Made by a program: the position numbers and the translations under genes
Part shown: piece by piece, positions 1 through 8,741 of the stretch
Numbering within the stretch: the stretch's first letter is position 1
Layout of the letters: each line of letters begins with the position of its first letter
Source: an uncultured bacterium
GTDB lineage: Bacteria; Verrucomicrobiota; Lentisphaeria; Oligosphaerales; Oligosphaeraceae
Direction of reading: 5' to 3'
Assembly (NCBI GenBank): GCA_902776645.1
Contig: CACYQT010000014.1
Location: 1-54,435, forward strand
DNA length: 54,435 bases
The notes under the pieces: generated by a model
What the model was told of the DNA's origin: nothing
What the model saw: the letters and a program-made list of their open reading frames with translations, nothing else
The model's database searches: none

Positions 1-51
1 CAAAATGCTTATCTTTTGGTCTTTGGTTCGGAATAGTGTAGTGCTGGCGGT

Positions 52-579
52 CTATCTATTGTTTTCGGTTGCTTGCTTCTTTACCGTACATGAGCATTCA
101 CCCAAGGCTTGTGAATCTTCTTCATCGGTCATCTCGATAAGACGGGCGATTGTTTCGTCATGGATTTTGGCTTCCGACATCCTTTTTGACTCAAAAAGGC
201 GGTTCATGGACATAAAGAACATGGGATTCGCCAGTTTCAGCTTTTCGTCCTTCATGATGAAAATCGGTTCGGCGATAAGGGCAAATGGCTGTTTATGTCC
301 ATTTTCATCCGTTCCCCAAAGGGAAGGAAATGAAAGCGCGGTCGTCACAAGCGATTGCAATTCATCTCGATGCTTTATCGCCGCATTGCAAAGGGCGATA
401 CTGTAATCACTTCTGTCAAGCTTACGGAAATGTTCGATTTCCTTGGCAAAATCAGCGGTGATTTTGGTTTTCAATGAATCGAAGCGATTGGCAAAATCAT
501 CGATTGGCTGTTGATCCGCGACAACAACCGCCTGAATCAGCAGAACAAACAGGATGGTCATACATAATAATCTGTTCAT
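52..579 (-). CDS. small secreted protein of unknown function
   Basis: A 175-residue protein. The first ~21 residues form a signal peptide (basic MNR, then a hydrophobic run ending VVVADQ), so it is probably exported. The mature part is polar and predicted mostly helical; I recognise no domain. The ATG at 577-579 is preceded by a GGAGAAAG ribosome-binding site at good distance, which fixes the start. The next gene upstream on the same strand (841-1890) also encodes a signal-peptide protein beginning MNR, so the two may belong to one set of secreted proteins, but 260 bases and a gene remnant lie between them. Real gene very likely, function unknown. Confidence 0.75.
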   Translation of the reverse strand: MNRLLCMTILFVLLIQAVVVADQQPIDDFANRFDSLKTKITADFAKEIEHFRKLDRSDYSIALCNAAIKHRDELQSLVTTALSFPSLWGTDENGHKQPFALIAEPIFIMKDEKLKLANPMFFMSMNRLFESKRMSEAKIHDETIARLIEMTDEEDSQALGECSCTVKKQATENNR

Positions 580-710
580 CGGCTTTCTCCATGGAAGATT
601 TTAGTTGTTTATCCCCAAAAATCATAAAGCTGAACAGAAGGTAAAATACAATCCCACTTGCAAAATTCAAATGTTTTTTTCAAAAAACATGAAAAATTTT
701 CTGCTTTCTT

Positions 711-800
711 TTACTTCTTCAGATAGAACGGTTTCAGCTGGATGTAGTTGACCATCAGATTTTCGCCTGGCTGCGCCTTTTCATCCGTGAATGTGATGGA
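711..800 (-). pseudogene. 3' remnant of a paralogue of the 1941-4490 gene
   Basis: Read on the minus strand, about 28 codons up to a TAA at 711-713 give a peptide containing TFTDEKAQPGENLMVNYIQL. This is almost identical to the C-terminus of the protein encoded at 1941-4490 (TFTDENAQPGENLMVNYIQL). Upstream of about 800 the similarity stops and in-frame TGA codons appear, so no complete gene is left. The stretch is best explained as the surviving 3' end of a duplicated glycosidase-like gene, with the gene at 841-1890 now lying between the two copies. Confidence 0.75.
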
Positions 801-840
801 TAATCATCATGACTGCGGCTGAAAACAAACAGAGACATTG

Positions 841-1890
841 TCACTCCAAACATCTTTGAAAATCCACAGTTAAGTGAAATTCTCTTGGATAGAACGGTTG
901 CTTTAGGTCGATTTCATGTGTCTTCAGCCATTCGAGACAGGCTTCCATTTCAGGATCAGGACGCATTTTCATAGCTTTATATGTATATCGCGGGAAGTTT
1001 TTGTCAATCATCGAAAGCGCTTTCGCCGCCGCCCGTCTTGGGCCAGTCACGTTTGGAATGACATCAGCGCCTATAACTTTTTCCCGCATGTCCGTTTTCA
1101 TGATATGGATGATTTTGTCGATGACCTTCCGCTGTTTCGACAAAGCGCAGATGTCGATCGCATCCCATAAGTCAAAAGCTTCCAGCGTGATATGGTCAAG
1201 ATAAAGACACAGTTGTGTCGTCGCCTCCTCATCACCATCGAATGCGAGGCAGGCCATGGGCGGCAGCCATGCTGCCCATAAATAATGTTTGCCTTCCGGT
1301 CCGAATGTCTTGGATAAATTCCGCAACGTTGGTTGCACGCTTTTTCTGGTGGCTTCAGGCAATAGGAAATAAAACCAGAAACGAAGCTCGCCTGAAAACA
1401 AGAGCTCCGTGGCAGATTTTAAAAACGCCGGCGACAGATTCGCCTCAGGCAACTGACGGGTAAGCAGTTCACGTGTGTAAAACACAGCAATGGTGTTCAA
1501 CAATCCAGTGACTTCCGCCGTCCCATTCTTGATGATGAAATCCATGATCTTGTGGTTGATCTCCGGCGGCAGTTTCTCCTGCTCCGCCACGATGTCTTTA
1601 ATACAGTGGTAGAACACCCATGCGTTTTCAAGCAATGGCTTGAGAATGGTGACATCGGACGTCTCCGCGATTACCTTCATCATCGTCGCGATTTCCTGCT
1701 TGCAGATTTTCTCGATTTTCTCCTTTTCCGCCTGCGTGCCTTTGAAATAGGTGTTGCGTTTATGGATCTTGCGTACATTCTGCATCAGAAAATGCACATC
1801 ATACGCCGTTTCTGAATAGGCCACAAAAGCAAACAGCATGCAGAAGACAATCAGCATGCAGATGATTCGGCTGTAAAGGCTTCTGTTCAT
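841..1890 (-). CDS. secreted helical protein of unknown function
   Basis: A 349-residue protein with an N-terminal signal peptide (basic MNRSLYSR then a hydrophobic stretch to about residue 27). The rest reads as a run of alpha helices with regularly spaced leucines and alanines, compatible with a HEAT-like repeat fold, but no family was recognised. A strong GGAGGAAA site lies just upstream of the ATG at 1888-1890. It is inserted between the 1941-4490 gene and a remnant of that gene's duplicate. Both neighbours point to an exported or periplasmic setting; no catalytic motif is visible. Confidence 0.75.
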   Translation of the reverse strand: MNRSLYSRIICMLIVFCMLFAFVAYSETAYDVHFLMQNVRKIHKRNTYFKGTQAEKEKIEKICKQEIATMMKVIAETSDVTILKPLLENAWVFYHCIKDIVAEQEKLPPEINHKIMDFIIKNGTAEVTGLLNTIAVFYTRELLTRQLPEANLSPAFLKSATELLFSGELRFWFYFLLPEATRKSVQPTLRNLSKTFGPEGKHYLWAAWLPPMACLAFDGDEEATTQLCLYLDHITLEAFDLWDAIDICALSKQRKVIDKIIHIMKTDMREKVIGADVIPNVTGPRRAAAKALSMIDKNFPRYTYKAMKMRPDPEMEACLEWLKTHEIDLKQPFYPREFHLTVDFQRCLE

Positions 1891-1940
1891 TTGTTGTTTC
1901 CTCCTGTTTTTGAATCATTATTTATGAGAAATCTAGTTTC

Positions 1941-4490
1941 TTACTCACTCGGATAAAATGGTTTCAGCTGGATGTAGTTGACCATCAGATTTTCGCCGGG
2001 CTGCGCATTTTCATCCGTGAACGTGACGGTCATTTCAGCGGATTTCGGAATGAAAATAATGCGATGGAGGTTCTGCCGCGCAACGTTGTGGTTGTGAGCG
2101 TATTTGCCTTTTTCGCGTTTATCAATATAGACGGTCGATTCCGGCAGGATCTCCGCATTTTCCAACACGGCTTCCAGCCCGTAGCGGTGCGGATTCAGTT
2201 TCTGCGCCTTCAATTCGTCATAATCACCAACGGAGAACAACAGCATGTACGGCTTTCCAACTGTCAGCCCTTTCGCTATTTGCGACAATTTATTAGGCTT
2301 GCCTTCAACGGCTTTGAAGACGCAGAACGTATCTCCGCAGCCTCGCGGAGCGTTCCAACGATTTTGATTGCGTTTCGCATAGCCGCTGAATTTTTCAACC
2401 GCGATGGCGCCATCGGCTGCCGCTTCCGCTTTCCATCCGGAAAGCCCTTCCGCAAAGTCGCCGTTGACGATATGGCCGGGGATGTAGTTGAATCCGAACT
2501 GCTTGGACAGCATGTCCTTGCGTCCTTCGACGACATAGTGCCGCAACAGCGCGTGGCTCCAGCGGTACAGCTCTTCGTCCGCGTAATGCGTCCCCCAGTA
2601 GCCGACCGTTCCCAGCCCTTCAAAAGCGGGATGGTTTGCCAGTATGTTCATCTGCATGTCCAGATAGTACTTGAAATCGACCTGCGGATGATGTTCTATC
2701 GTGATGACGTTCAACTGGTTGAAGTTGCCGAGAATCACGCCGGACCGCCGCAGGTAGTCCGGATAGTAACGACAGGAATCTTCAATGTACGGCAGGATTC
2801 TGCCGAGCACATGGCGGCGGGCGGCCTCTTCCGTCGGCTGCGTGTAATTATAGGATTCGCAGAGGATCTTCCCGCGTCCGTCGCTTGCATTGAACGACGC
2901 GCCGATGAAGTCCTGATGCATGGACGGGATGAACGGCGCGTTATCGTTGATCCATGTATAGATAAGCTTGGAATGGTTGTAGTTGCAACGTTTCAGCGCA
3001 GACGTGTATGTCTGAGTGAGGCTCCACCAGTAGCTCATCTCGTTCGTCGTGTTGCCGTCGCGGAAATCCAGCTTGGCCATGGCTCTCTCCATGAAATTCG
3101 TCATGGATTCGACATCTTTGTTGTTGACGACATACATGTCCTCCAGCCAGATGCGGCCGTTGGCATGGGCGGCATCGACCATTTCCTTTCCATTCCTTCC
3201 ATAGGAACCGCGGTTGAGCGTCGTGACGGCGTTCAACGCGTATTTTTTCGTGAACTCCCAATCGAACGGCGGAAAGACGGCGATATCCGGCCCTTGCACC
3301 ATGCCGCAGGAGAACAGCTCCGCGATGCTTCGTATAATCAACCGTCCTGTGCAATTTGCTTTCACGACGTGCTTTCCGGCGGTCACAAGACGGAACGCTT
3401 CCAGTAGATTCGTCAACGTATCGACGCCGATGGCCTGCCCATCCAGCATGATGCCGAAATCTTTATCCTTTTCCAAGTCCTTTATGGTCAGATATATCCA
3501 GCCGTCATGTTCCAACGTAAACGATACGTCTTCACCCGCGGCGACAGGCTTGTTGACAAGTTCGACGGCCAGATTGTTCAGACGAATGCCTTTTGTAACA
3601 TCTTCCGGTCGTGGAATCTCACGGATATTGATGGTAAAAGGCTCTTCATATGCCACCTTTCCGTCTTTTTTCGACACAATGCGAACGGCCAGTTGATGTT
3701 TTCCAATGGGCAGTTCTTTCACATTTAATACAAATGGCTTGCCTGCCTCAAATTTTACATGTTGACTGGTGAAGGAACCATCTGCAGCGACCGCCTCCGC
3801 CAGATGATCCTCCGCTTTGAATTTTTCATCGGTCCGTCCATACCATATGAATTCGATTTCAGGCTTATAGGCAGGAATTTCATCAAAGGAACGCCCCCAT
3901 GGAATGAGACGCGGCTCATTGACGATGACCGACTCCGTGGAACGGCTCTTTTCAATGGCGACCTCCGAAAGCGCCGTCAACCGGATATCCGCGACATCCA
4001 GTTCACCGCGCTGCCCGATGATCAGCAGGACGATGTCAAAATCGCCACCGCTGTCCTTTTCCGGGCAGATGATATCCTTTTCGAATTTCTGCCAGCCGTC
4101 CGTCGTCGTGGGGAACTTCTTGATGCCGACTTCCTTGTACCATGGGTTGTTGACAAGCAGCAGTTCGCCGCGTTTCGCGGAGAAATCCTTCGTGCGGATC
4201 CATGCGCTGATGCGGTAAGGCTCGCCTGGAACAAGCGTGATGTATTTCATCCGCAGCTTGTTCTCATACGTATCGTCATCCCCTTGCCGCATCGCGACAT
4301 ACGGCAGGCCGGCCGGCCCGCCCGTCGCATGGTACGTCGTATAGGGGGCGGGCGGGCACATCCAGCCGTAGGCATGGCCGAACGCCGTCTGTTTGAAATC
4401 GCCGTTGAACGCGAGATTGCCGCCATCCTGCGCCATCAGAACCGTTGTCGCCGCCAATAGCGACCATAGAATATGAGATTGCTTCATCAT
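1941..4490 (-). CDS. secreted glycosidase-like protein with two CBM-like domains
   Basis: About 850 residues with a signal peptide at the N-terminus (MKQSHILW, hydrophobic, ending VLMAQDGG). An NGDF motif near residue 30 and another (VNGDFAEGLSGW) near residue 675 mark two galactose-binding-like modules of the CBM4/9 type, one at each end. The roughly 350-residue centre, rich in Trp, Tyr and Asn, resembles a TIM-barrel glycosidase, but I cannot name the family or catalytic residues. The reading frame stays open far upstream, antisense to tag; the true start is taken as the ATG at 4490 (4499 also possible) because the signal peptide begins there and the extension would overlap a convincing gene. 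A remnant of a second copy lies at 711-800. Probably binds and cleaves a polysaccharide outside the cytoplasm. Confidence 0.8.
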   Translation of the reverse strand: MMKQSHILWSLLAATTVLMAQDGGNLAFNGDFKQTAFGHAYGWMCPPAPYTTYHATGGPAGLPYVAMRQGDDDTYENKLRMKYITLVPGEPYRISAWIRTKDFSAKRGELLLVNNPWYKEVGIKKFPTTTDGWQKFEKDIICPEKDSGGDFDIVLLIIGQRGELDVADIRLTALSEVAIEKSRSTESVIVNEPRLIPWGRSFDEIPAYKPEIEFIWYGRTDEKFKAEDHLAEAVAADGSFTSQHVKFEAGKPFVLNVKELPIGKHQLAVRIVSKKDGKVAYEEPFTINIREIPRPEDVTKGIRLNNLAVELVNKPVAAGEDVSFTLEHDGWIYLTIKDLEKDKDFGIMLDGQAIGVDTLTNLLEAFRLVTAGKHVVKANCTGRLIIRSIAELFSCGMVQGPDIAVFPPFDWEFTKKYALNAVTTLNRGSYGRNGKEMVDAAHANGRIWLEDMYVVNNKDVESMTNFMERAMAKLDFRDGNTTNEMSYWWSLTQTYTSALKRCNYNHSKLIYTWINDNAPFIPSMHQDFIGASFNASDGRGKILCESYNYTQPTEEAARRHVLGRILPYIEDSCRYYPDYLRRSGVILGNFNQLNVITIEHHPQVDFKYYLDMQMNILANHPAFEGLGTVGYWGTHYADEELYRWSHALLRHYVVEGRKDMLSKQFGFNYIPGHIVNGDFAEGLSGWKAEAAADGAIAVEKFSGYAKRNQNRWNAPRGCGDTFCVFKAVEGKPNKLSQIAKGLTVGKPYMLLFSVGDYDELKAQKLNPHRYGLEAVLENAEILPESTVYIDKREKGKYAHNHNVARQNLHRIIFIPKSAEMTVTFTDENAQPGENLMVNYIQLKPFYPSE

Positions 4491-4667
4491 AATTGTCATT
4501 TTTGGATTCAAGAAATCAACACAAAACACATCTTTACAATTTCTAACGTAACATCCTTTCCGCATTTTTCCATGAAAGGCAACCCGTATTCCGCTCCATC
4601 TGATTGCAAACAGGCAATTCCATGTTAAAATATTCATAAAAAACAGATAACAAGCACAGGAGACTTC

Positions 4668-5291
4668 ATGGCATATTGCGACTGGGACACGACATCGGAA
4701 ATCAACATCCGCTACCATGACACGGAATGGGGCGTCCCGCTCCATGACGACAAGCGGCAGTTCGAGTTTCTCATGATGGAGGTCATGCAATGCGGCCTCA
4801 ACTGGAACATGATGATGCTCAAACGCGAAATCTTCCGTATGTGTTTCGACGGTTTCGACTATGACAAAGTCGCCGCCTACGGTGAAAAGGACATCACGCG
4901 GATTCTCGAAACGGACGGCATGATCCGCTCGCGCCGTAAAATCGAGGCGATCATCTCCAATGCGCGATGTTTCCAGTCCATCCGCGCCGAATTCGGTTCG
5001 TTCTGCAACTACCTGTGGGGCTTCTCCAATGGAAAAACCATTCTCTACGCACGCCACGCCGACGGCTGGATACCCGTCAGCAACGGGCTGTCCGCTCGCA
5101 TCAGCAAGGATCTCAAAAAGCGTGGTTTCAAGTTCTTAGGACCTACGACCGTCTATTCCCACCTGCAAGCGTGCGGCATCATCAACGACCATTCGAAGGA
5201 CTGCCCATGCTATGCCGCCATCAACGCCGCCAATCCGACGGTTCACAAACGCGCGGACGAGGAGGTCGGCGTGGCCTATTTCGGAGACTGA
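4668..5291 (+). CDS. tag: DNA-3-methyladenine glycosylase I
   Basis: A 207-residue TAG-family base-excision enzyme that removes 3-methyladenine from alkylated DNA. Cys4 and His17 (start MAYCDWD, then YHDTEWG) and a late His-x3-Cys pair (INDHSKDC) match the zinc ligands of E. coli Tag. The family signature around residues 40-50 (QCGLNWNMMMLKR) is also present. The ATG follows an AGGAGA site at 4659-4664. A one-domain O6-alkylguanine alkyltransferase starts 13 bases downstream, so the two form an alkylation-repair pair. Function assignment is firm. Confidence 0.95.
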   Translation: MAYCDWDTTSEINIRYHDTEWGVPLHDDKRQFEFLMMEVMQCGLNWNMMMLKREIFRMCFDGFDYDKVAAYGEKDITRILETDGMIRSRRKIEAIISNARCFQSIRAEFGSFCNYLWGFSNGKTILYARHADGWIPVSNGLSARISKDLKKRGFKFLGPTTVYSHLQACGIINDHSKDCPCYAAINAANPTVHKRADEEVGVAYFGD

Positions 5292-5304
5292 CGGGGAACG
5301 CTTT

Positions 5305-5613
5305 ATGAAACTGATTCTGTCCGAGGAACTTGTCTATGAAATCCTCTCCGTCGTGGAGGAAATTCCGGAAGGGTATGTGGCCTCCTATGGGCAGATTGCG
5401 CAACTCATTGGACGCGAACGAAATTCGAGATTGGTCGGCAAAGTGCTTTCCATGGCGGACGACTATGGCGACTATCCCTGCCATCGCGTCGTGAACCATG
5501 CAGGCCGGACGGCGCCGAATTTCACGGCGCAACGCCGCCTTCTGGAGTCGGAAGGCGTTCAATTCAAAAAAAACGGAACCGTTGACATGCAACGGTTCCA
5601 ATGGAAGCCATGA
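5305..5613 (+). CDS. one-domain methylated-DNA--protein-cysteine methyltransferase
   Basis: A 102-residue protein equal to the C-terminal, DNA-binding catalytic domain of MGMT/Ogt. It has the YGQIA helix-turn-helix stretch, the RLVGKVLS segment and the active-site motif PCHRV with the acceptor Cys at residue 59. Alkyltransferase-like (ATL) proteins of similar length carry Trp at that position, so this one keeps the residue needed to accept alkyl groups. The N-terminal domain of full-length Ogt is absent. I start it at the ATG of MKLILSEEL because homology begins there; longer in-frame starts lie inside tag. It is 13 bases after tag and probably co-transcribed. It likely repairs O6-alkylguanine or flags it for excision repair. 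Confidence 0.9.
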   Translation: MKLILSEELVYEILSVVEEIPEGYVASYGQIAQLIGRERNSRLVGKVLSMADDYGDYPCHRVVNHAGRTAPNFTAQRRLLESEGVQFKKNGTVDMQRFQWKP

Positions 5614-5653
5614 TTTCGTCAAAAGACGACGGACGGAGAAGCCGTCGCTTTCG

Positions 5654-8434
5654 TCACCGTATGGCCGACAGGACGACACGGAAACCGACATTGTCCTTCC
5701 GGTCGTCCGACAGGTAGCCGAAGCGGTACGCCGTGCGGCAAATGGCATGGCTGCTCTGCCACGAGCCGCCGCGAACAACGCGGCCGACACCGGACCGGCA
5801 GATCGGATCCTCCACGCCGTTCGAGAAGGCGAAGGCGGAAATCACCAGATTCTTGGCATCGATGTCACAGCTGTCGCGGCACCATTCTAAAACATTGCCG
5901 CTCATGTCATAGATGCCCAGTTCATTGCCTATCTTCACCTTCTTCCCCTTCACGGGATGCGTCTTTCCGCCCGCGTTGAGCCAGAACCAGCCCACTTTCT
6001 CAAGCATGTTGCCGCCGCTGTATTCATAGCCGCGGCTCTTGACGCCGCCACGGGCTGCATATTCCCATTCGGCCTCCGTCGGCAACGTGAAATGATATCC
6101 CTTCGGCAACTGCCCTTTTGTCAGCTGGTTCAACTGTTCGCAAAACGCCATCGCCTCATTCCAGCTGACATTTTCGACAGGATAACCGTCGTTTTCCCAT
6201 CTACACGCCACTTTCTTATTGAGGCCCAACGATTTCCACTGTCCTTGGGAGATTTCGTACTTGCCGATCCAGTAATCGCGGGTGAGCGTCACAGTACGGG
6301 GGTTATTCGCATTTCCGCCGATGTCGAAAGTACCGCCTTCCACCTTCACAAGTTCGATTTTCTCCTTTAGCGGAAGCAAGATATAACCGCTGCGAAGATC
6401 CACGACCTTCTTCCGCAGAACGACAGTCTCTTTCATGCTGCCTTTCCAATTCACGGTCGTGCTGAAATCAGCCACATACTCATCATTGTCATACCACCAA
6501 ACCAGATAATGCGACACCGTCTCGCCCTTCTTCAAGACAGGGCTCTTCCACGGCGTCATCACATCCGTCCCGTCCATCGAAGCGGGAACTTCACGACCGT
6601 TGCACATCGTCACAATTGTCAGCGTCGGAGGAAGTTTCGCATCCGCCTTCGCTTCCCACTCCGCAGCCAGAGCGGCATCCAGCGGCTTCATGTCGGCGGC
6701 GAACTTCAAAACATCCTTCCAGTCCTTTTCAGCCCCTGCGGCCTCGGACGCCTTCGCCGCCGCCACCAGTTCCGCCAGACGCGCACCGCGCGATGCCGCA
6801 AACGCGGCCTCGCACGCCTTCGCCGAACTCTCCAGCAAACCGGAGGCTTTCGCGAAGTCGGCTGATTCAAACGCCTTGCGGCCTTCCTCAAAATCCGCCT
6901 TGGCTTTTGTGAAGGCGGCGGCGGCGAATTTCATCGCATCAGCTTTTTCAGTTTTCTTGATGTCTTCTTCGGCCATCGCAAGTTTCGCCATGGCGTCCTT
7001 CCGCGGCCCGATGGCCGCCTGAACCCAGTCATATTCCTTTTTGGCCGCGTCAAAGCAAAGCATGGCCACGGCGAAATCGTTGTCTTTGATAGCCGTGTCG
7101 CCCGCGTTGATCTGATCCGCAAATGTGTCCAGATGCGTTCCGAACGTCTGGCCACGGTTAAGCATCTGGCCATCCAGCGTCTTCTTCATCCGTATCAACG
7201 AACTGCGCAAAAGCAATGTCTCCTGCTTCTGTTTGGCCTGCTCGGGTGTCAGCTGAATCTCCGTTGATTTCGGCGCCTCATCGGAAATATTCCTCCTAGC
7301 CGCCTCTTTCGCCTCAGCTTCTTTTGCGGCGGCTATTTTCAACACATTTGATATCTCCGCGGGATGCCTCGCCTCCATGGCCTTCTGATCCAAATCTTTA
7401 TCTTTTGCTTTAAGCAACAGGATGGCCACGACAACCACCGCGATGACCACGGCCGCCACCGCCAACCATTTGACCAGGCCGCTCGTCTTGCCATTTCCGT
7501 TATCTTCGTCTTTTTTGCTCTTCTTCTGCGCGGGGGCGGGGGCGGCGATCTTCTGGCCGCTGAACGCCTGTGAGAAATCACCGCAACTGGCAAAACGGTC
7601 GGAAGCGTTTAAAGACAATGCCTTAAGCAAGGCATCGTTTATCGACTTCGGGACGCCCGGAATCTCCTTCGGAACGCCCTCCAGAATGGCCGTCTTCAAC
7701 GCATCGCCCGTTTCTTGGAACGGACGATGGCCGGACAGCATCTCATATGCCAGAACAGCCAGCGAATACTGGTCGGTCGCGCCGTTCAGCTTCGTGCCGC
7801 TCCACTGTTCAGGCGAGAAATACTCATGAGGGATTTCCTCCTCCTTCTTGCCAGTCGCGCGCGCGACACTTTCCCTTATCTGCTGCCCGAGCCCGAAATC
7901 CAAAATCTTCACGTTGCGGACGATTCCATGGTCGTCAATATCGACCATGACGTTGCCCGGCTTCACATTCCGATGGATCATGCCCCTTCCATGGGCGTAG
8001 TCGAGCGCCGAAGCCAGCCGTTTGACAATCTCCTTGACAGTCCCCGTGTCAAGATGCGGATGCTCCTTCCGATATTCGCCAAGCGTAAAGCCCGTCACAT
8101 AGTCCATTACCACATACTGACGGAAATCGTCCTCCACCAGGCTGCGGATCGCCGCGATTCCTTCATGGTTCAGGCTGAGAACTTTCTGGAACGTGCTCTT
8201 GATCGCGGCGCATTCGGCTTCGTTCTGCCGCAGGACGTCCGGCATGGTCTTCAAAGCCATGGCCGTGCCGCCCGCGTTCGTGTCGCGGCAAAGACAAACA
8301 ATGCCGCCCGCGCCATAACGGGCCAACTCGCAAATATACTCGTAACGACCAACAATACGATCGCCTGGCTGAAACTTAAGATTCCGAGCCCTTTCCTGTG
8401 TATCCTGCGATACCTCTTGACCGTCAGCTGACAT
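5654..8434 (-). CDS. membrane Ser/Thr kinase-like protein with FGE-sulfatase domain
   Basis: About 926 residues. Order: kinase domain (residues ~25-280), one transmembrane helix (~320-342), a long Ala/Lys/Glu-rich helical stalk, a short beta domain, and a C-terminal SUMF1/FGE-type domain (~690-926) with the typical VEGGTFDIGG start, LPTEAEWEYAARGG core and VVRGGSW/GFRVV end. In the kinase the glycine loop (YGAGGIV), the Lys of ALK (~62) and DFG (D179) are present, but the catalytic loop reads IHRNVKPGN: Asn replaces the catalytic Asp of HRD. It may be a pseudokinase or weakly active. The start is taken at the ATG at 8434, preceded by GGAAGGCGG, rather than the ATG at 8497, which lacks such a site. 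The FGE domain would lie outside the membrane and the kinase inside, suggesting signalling or scaffolding. Confidence 0.9.
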   Translation of the reverse strand: MSADGQEVSQDTQERARNLKFQPGDRIVGRYEYICELARYGAGGIVCLCRDTNAGGTAMALKTMPDVLRQNEAECAAIKSTFQKVLSLNHEGIAAIRSLVEDDFRQYVVMDYVTGFTLGEYRKEHPHLDTGTVKEIVKRLASALDYAHGRGMIHRNVKPGNVMVDIDDHGIVRNVKILDFGLGQQIRESVARATGKKEEEIPHEYFSPEQWSGTKLNGATDQYSLAVLAYEMLSGHRPFQETGDALKTAILEGVPKEIPGVPKSINDALLKALSLNASDRFASCGDFSQAFSGQKIAAPAPAQKKSKKDEDNGNGKTSGLVKWLAVAAVVIAVVVVAILLLKAKDKDLDQKAMEARHPAEISNVLKIAAAKEAEAKEAARRNISDEAPKSTEIQLTPEQAKQKQETLLLRSSLIRMKKTLDGQMLNRGQTFGTHLDTFADQINAGDTAIKDNDFAVAMLCFDAAKKEYDWVQAAIGPRKDAMAKLAMAEEDIKKTEKADAMKFAAAAFTKAKADFEEGRKAFESADFAKASGLLESSAKACEAAFAASRGARLAELVAAAKASEAAGAEKDWKDVLKFAADMKPLDAALAAEWEAKADAKLPPTLTIVTMCNGREVPASMDGTDVMTPWKSPVLKKGETVSHYLVWWYDNDEYVADFSTTVNWKGSMKETVVLRKKVVDLRSGYILLPLKEKIELVKVEGGTFDIGGNANNPRTVTLTRDYWIGKYEISQGQWKSLGLNKKVACRWENDGYPVENVSWNEAMAFCEQLNQLTKGQLPKGYHFTLPTEAEWEYAARGGVKSRGYEYSGGNMLEKVGWFWLNAGGKTHPVKGKKVKIGNELGIYDMSGNVLEWCRDSCDIDAKNLVISAFAFSNGVEDPICRSGVGRVVRGGSWQSSHAICRTAYRFGYLSDDRKDNVGFRVVLSAIR

Positions 8435-8741
8435 TTTTTCCGCCTTCCGTTGTGAACAACGGCTTTTCAGACTTTTTTTGTGTGCATCCGCATACATGGG
8501 CCATCCGGCACCACCAGCGGCGTTTTATGATTATAATCATATAATATAACGTTTGACGAAACCATTTTCTCTGACTTTCATTTGCACATAATGGAAAAAA
8601 ATGAAAAAATATTCTGTATTGACGTTTCAAACATAAAAAACGCCCTTTCTCCGCGGATTGTCCAGTCACGCGGAGGGAGGGCGTCTGTTCGTTTTTCATG
8701 AGCCGTCTTGTGAAACCATGAGACAGCCGATCTTTCAAAGA
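8435..8741. other. intergenic region between kinase and GH2 gene
   Basis: About 300 bases without a convincing gene. It holds an AT-rich stretch near 8524-8556 containing TATAAT-like hexamers that could promote the kinase gene on the minus strand, and the GH2 gene's terminator hairpin at 8635-8684. I see no other structure. Confidence 0.5.
8635..8684 (-). terminator. rho-independent terminator of the GH2 gene
   Basis: Inverted repeat: CGCCCTTTCTCCGCG at 8641-8655 and CGCGGAGGGAGGGCG at 8669-8683 (13 of 15 pairs, 13-base loop). On the minus strand the second arm is followed directly by six T residues (8635-8640 complement). It sits about 60 bases after the GH2 stop codon, as expected for an intrinsic terminator ending the transporter/GH2 transcript. 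Confidence 0.85.

Noticed and set aside
4491..5057. N-terminal extension of the 1941-4490 gene to 5057
   Set aside because: It overlaps tag on the opposite strand, and a normal signal peptide starts at 4490.
5611..5650. Terminator between the MGMT and kinase genes
   Set aside because: A short CGACGG/CCGTCG stem exists but no T-run follows on either strand.
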